DNA of 64,000 bases, taken from the NCBI GenBank assembly GCA_965227905.1, contig OZ245780.1, positions 3,844,001 through 3,908,000 on the forward strand. Direction: 5' to 3'. A model generated the notes under the pieces. That model was not told where the DNA came from. It saw only the letters and a program-made list of their open reading frames with translations, and made no database searches. This stretch comes from CBDDHT01 sp965227905. Lineage in GTDB: Bacteria > Pseudomonadota > Alphaproteobacteria > Rhizobiales > Methyloligellaceae. The position numbers were made by a program, and so were the translations under genes. This document shows positions 62,157 to 64,000 of this stretch, one piece after another; position 1 is the first letter of the stretch; each line of letters opens with the position of its first letter.

Positions 62157-62527
62157 AGCCCCGGGCTTTCCGCAAACATCCAACCCGTAAAGATACGCTG
62201 TGTTTCGCCGTTGAGTTTGATCTCGTCGACCTCGATGAAACCGGACGTCAGTGGCGGCTCGGTCGGGTCCCGCGAGAAACAAACCCTCGGCGTAACAACC
62301 AATGCGCCAAAGCGAATCTGCTCGCCAATCGGGACCTGCAAGTGAGAAATTCGCGCCGTAACCTTGTCGAGTGCCGCGAAGACAGCGATATCGTTCTCAA
62401 GTTTTTCGGCCAAGGCGGTACGGCTCGGCGACACGATCAGAAGCAGAGCCGGCACGATCATGGCAGCAAGCAACAGGTGCAGAGCACCTCGCTGGCGATT
62501 GGCCCGTCTTCGCACGCTAACCCTCAT
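62030..62527 (-). CDS. DUF2155 exported protein
   Basis: A 165-residue exported protein with a basic N-tail, a hydrophobic signal segment (LLLAAMIVPALLLIV) and the conserved DUF2155 core: ALDKVTARI, FGALVVTPRVC, GFIEVDEI, RIFTGWMFAESPGLHAVEHPVFDVWLTAC. Two Cys probably form a disulfide. Function is unknown; the gene is a standard neighbour of aat and the NDUFA12-type gene in alphaproteobacteria. Its 3' end overlaps the aat 3' end by 127 bp in the convergent direction. Confidence 0.88.
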   Translation of the reverse strand: MRVSVRRRANRQRGALHLLLAAMIVPALLLIVSPSRTALAEKLENDIAVFAALDKVTARISHLQVPIGEQIRFGALVVTPRVCFSRDPTEPPLTSGFIEVDEIKLNGETQRIFTGWMFAESPGLHAVEHPVFDVWLTACKTSEGDALEENLEKSADPNRASSRRP

Positions 62528-62663
62528 GTCTCATTGGCTTGTCTCTCGCGCTGTCTGAATCTTTTCGGATCGGAAGAGTCGATCATCTCAAGCTATGCTC
62601 GAAACGTCGGACACGCATTCAATCCCGATTTACATAAAGCAGACCTGATCGATTGTCCCGATC

Positions 62664-63044
62664 CTATTCCGGCGTCCAGGCGTCATAATCCCCTGTTGCC
62701 GCAGGCCGGCGAGCGGGGGTCAATATGCTTCCAGCCGGCCGATATGCGTTTTCGGACCCCGTTCCGTTCGGCTGGTGCGGCTTCTGCCACGATCTCGCTT
62801 TGTAGTCTACCTCACTCGGCAGCTCATCAACCGTATGATGGAGCCAACCGTGCCATTCGGGCGGTACGCGCGAAGCATCCGCCAGGTCCTTGTAGACGAC
62901 CCAGCGGCGGGAGCCTTTCCGCTCACGGAAATAGCGGTTCCCGAGGCTGTCCTCGCCAACCTGCTCTCCCTTGCGCCAGGTGAAAAAGCGCGTCCCGATG
63001 GTATTGCCCGTCCACCAGGCAAAGACTTCCGTGAAGAGTCCCAT
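62664..63044 (-). CDS. NDUFA12-type (17.2 kDa) complex I accessory subunit homolog
   Basis: A 126-residue protein matching the alphaproteobacterial homolog of mitochondrial NDUFA12. Marks are LFTEVFAWWTGNTIGTRFFTW, GEDSLGNRYFRE, RRWVVYKDLADASRVPPEWHGWLHHT and the end YDAWTPE. It probably associates with the peripheral arm of NADH:quinone oxidoreductase. ATG 63044 starts the conserved region; ATG 63062 and a longer frame to 63125 are possible. It lies 137 bp from the DUF2155 gene on the same strand. Confidence 0.92.
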   Translation of the reverse strand: MGLFTEVFAWWTGNTIGTRFFTWRKGEQVGEDSLGNRYFRERKGSRRWVVYKDLADASRVPPEWHGWLHHTVDELPSEVDYKARSWQKPHQPNGTGSENAYRPAGSILTPARRPAATGDYDAWTPE

Positions 63045-63784
63045 CCCGATTCGGATCCTCATTTCTAAAGGCGCCGGACTATGGCACCCGACCCTTTGCC
63101 ATGTCCAGAGCTCGCCGGTATCCATCCATTTGTCGATGGCATGCCGATTTGCACATCCAAATCATGCTTTTTTTAGGCCGGAATCCGTCCAATAGATATG
63201 CGTCAAACGATGCATCTGCGTCCTTTTTGACACAGCTCAAAACATACATGCGCGAACCGGCTTGCGCGCCTACTTGTCCCCAAGCGAGTCCGCACAACGG
63301 CGAATCGGTCTATCATCCGCCTAACGCTAGGCGGCACGGGGAATTTTGCGTCCCAACAGCTCGCTTCGTTCACAGGATTTCCACCGGTTGGAATCGGTTT
63401 TCCAACGGCCACCCACAACATTTAGCGTTTCGTTCATCCATACATACTAATGCTTGACGAGGTGACCGAGTCGTCATAGCTTTCGGGACCGCGAACAAAC
63501 GAGGTTCGAGGAGAGCGTAAGGCCCACAAGAGCGGGGCTCTCGAACGGCCGAGACGATGCGGCGTAGGCAGTGCGTGGACACTGTGGGGTTAGCCGAGCT
63601 TGGCAAGTGTGATGTTCGTATCTGTGCGTACTACATTCAAAAAAAACGGCCAGTTGCGGCGTCAATTCAGTGTGCGCACCGAGAGTGAGCATCCAACACG
63701 TTTGGATAACGGATCAAAAACACGAAACGAACGGTGTGGGCCGGGGCTGGCTCATGCTTCAAATTTTAGAGGGCATGAAAAATA
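63045..63784. other. Long leader/intergenic region upstream of nrdJ
   Basis: About 740 bp without a convincing gene. It holds a perfect hairpin CCGCCTA-ACGC-TAGGCGG at 63317-63334 and a bulged hairpin near 63382-63407. A palindrome ATCCAA-n5-TTGGAT at 63691-63707 lies 78 bases before the nrdJ start and could be an operator. I saw no B12-box-like sequence, so a cobalamin riboswitch is not supported. The ribosome site GAGGG lies 11 bases before nrdJ. Confidence 0.45.
63691..63707. promoter_or_regulatory. 17-bp palindrome, candidate operator for nrdJ
   Basis: Arms ATCCAA and TTGGAT flank CACGT. The position suits repressor binding, but the sequence does not match the NrdR box as I remember it. 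Speculative. Confidence 0.25.
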
Positions 63785-64000
63785 ATGCGGATCGAACGTC
63801 GATTCACTGAGAGAGGCAAATCTCCTTACGCGCTGATGGCATTTCGCGACACCCAAAGCGAAATCCGAAACCCTGACGGCTCCGTGGTCTTCAAGTTGGA
63901 CCAGTTTGCGGTACCAGAGCAGTGGAGCCAGGTCGCGGCAGATATTCTGGCGCAGAAATATTTCCGCAAGAAAGGCGTGCCTGCGCGGCTGAAGAAAGTT
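63785..64000 (+). CDS. nrdJ: Vitamin B12-dependent ribonucleotide reductase, N-terminal part (runs off right edge)
   Basis: The first 72 codons are present, starting MRIERRFTERGKSPYALMAF and continuing with RNPDGSVVFKLDQFAVPEQWS and DILAQKYFRKKGVP. From memory this is the characteristic start of the large adenosylcobalamin-dependent class II reductase of alphaproteobacteria, which makes deoxyribonucleotides with or without oxygen. The catalytic and cobalamin-binding regions are outside the window. Confidence 0.88.
   Translation, partial: MRIERRFTERGKSPYALMAFRDTQSEIRNPDGSVVFKLDQFAVPEQWSQVAADILAQKYFRKKGVPARLKKV

Noticed and set aside
63045..63784. Cobalamin riboswitch upstream of nrdJ
   Set aside because: No B12-box consensus was found by eye on the plus strand; only generic hairpins are present.

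Overview
The window looks like a chromosomal segment of an alphaproteobacterium, most likely in or near the Hyphomicrobiales. This rests on two conserved gene blocks typical of that class: amiC-ponA-prfB transcribed away from rne, and dsbA-like/aroQ/accB/accC/aat followed by the DUF2155 and NDUFA12-type genes. It is also consistent with the split-S1 RNase E, the FtrA/GlxA regulator and a B12-type ribonucleotide reductase at the right edge. No rRNA, tRNA, CRISPR array, insertion sequence or phage gene was recognised. The assignment is by gene content and protein character only.

Layout. 1-3.1 kb: the tail of a catalase-family gene, an FAD-binding-2 oxidoreductase, a small DsbB-like membrane protein and an isochorismatase-family hydrolase. 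3.2-9.5 kb: two small exported proteins, an amidoligase-type enzyme, then a tightly coupled operon of a six-helix, 2Fe-2S-bearing class III nucleotidyl cyclase, an ECF sigma factor and an RskA-like anti-sigma factor, followed by a class V aminotransferase-fold protein. 9.7-14.4 kb: an exported repeat protein ending in half of an amino-acid-binding protein, an unknown gene, a membrane-bound LuxR-type regulator, and a cytochrome b561 / HbpS-like / royal-jelly-fold gene set. 14.4-20.7 kb: a minus-strand catabolic cluster (acyl-CoA dehydrogenase, APH-type kinase, methyltransferase, PhyH dioxygenase, and a paralogous isopropylmalate-dehydratase large/small pair).

21-38 kb is the least conventional part. 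It holds two tail-to-tail exported TPR-CHAT proteins with intact His/Cys dyads (one with added Sel1 repeats), an exported caspase-fold protein with three 45-residue repeats, two more exported proteins carrying the half amino-acid-binding lobe, a predicted outer-membrane barrel protein, and small accessory enzymes. I infer a periplasmic or envelope protease/sensor complement. No single operon ties it together.

38-64 kb is mostly housekeeping: GFA, two GSTs and an FtrA regulator; a giant AsmA-like protein; a one-cysteine BCP; bactofilin; prfB with a visible +1 frameshift site; PBP1A; amidase; RNase E; an aminotransferase; an M48 metalloprotease; a DsbA-like oxidoreductase; aroQ; accBC; aat; DUF2155; NDUFA12; and the first 72 codons of nrdJ. 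A near-perfect 98-nt hairpin lies between bactofilin and prfB.

The main candidates for something undescribed are: the dispersed family of exported half-lobe AapJ-like proteins; the paired exported CHAT proteases with a nearby exported caspase; and the redox-type cyclase fused by gene overlap to an ECF/anti-sigma switch.
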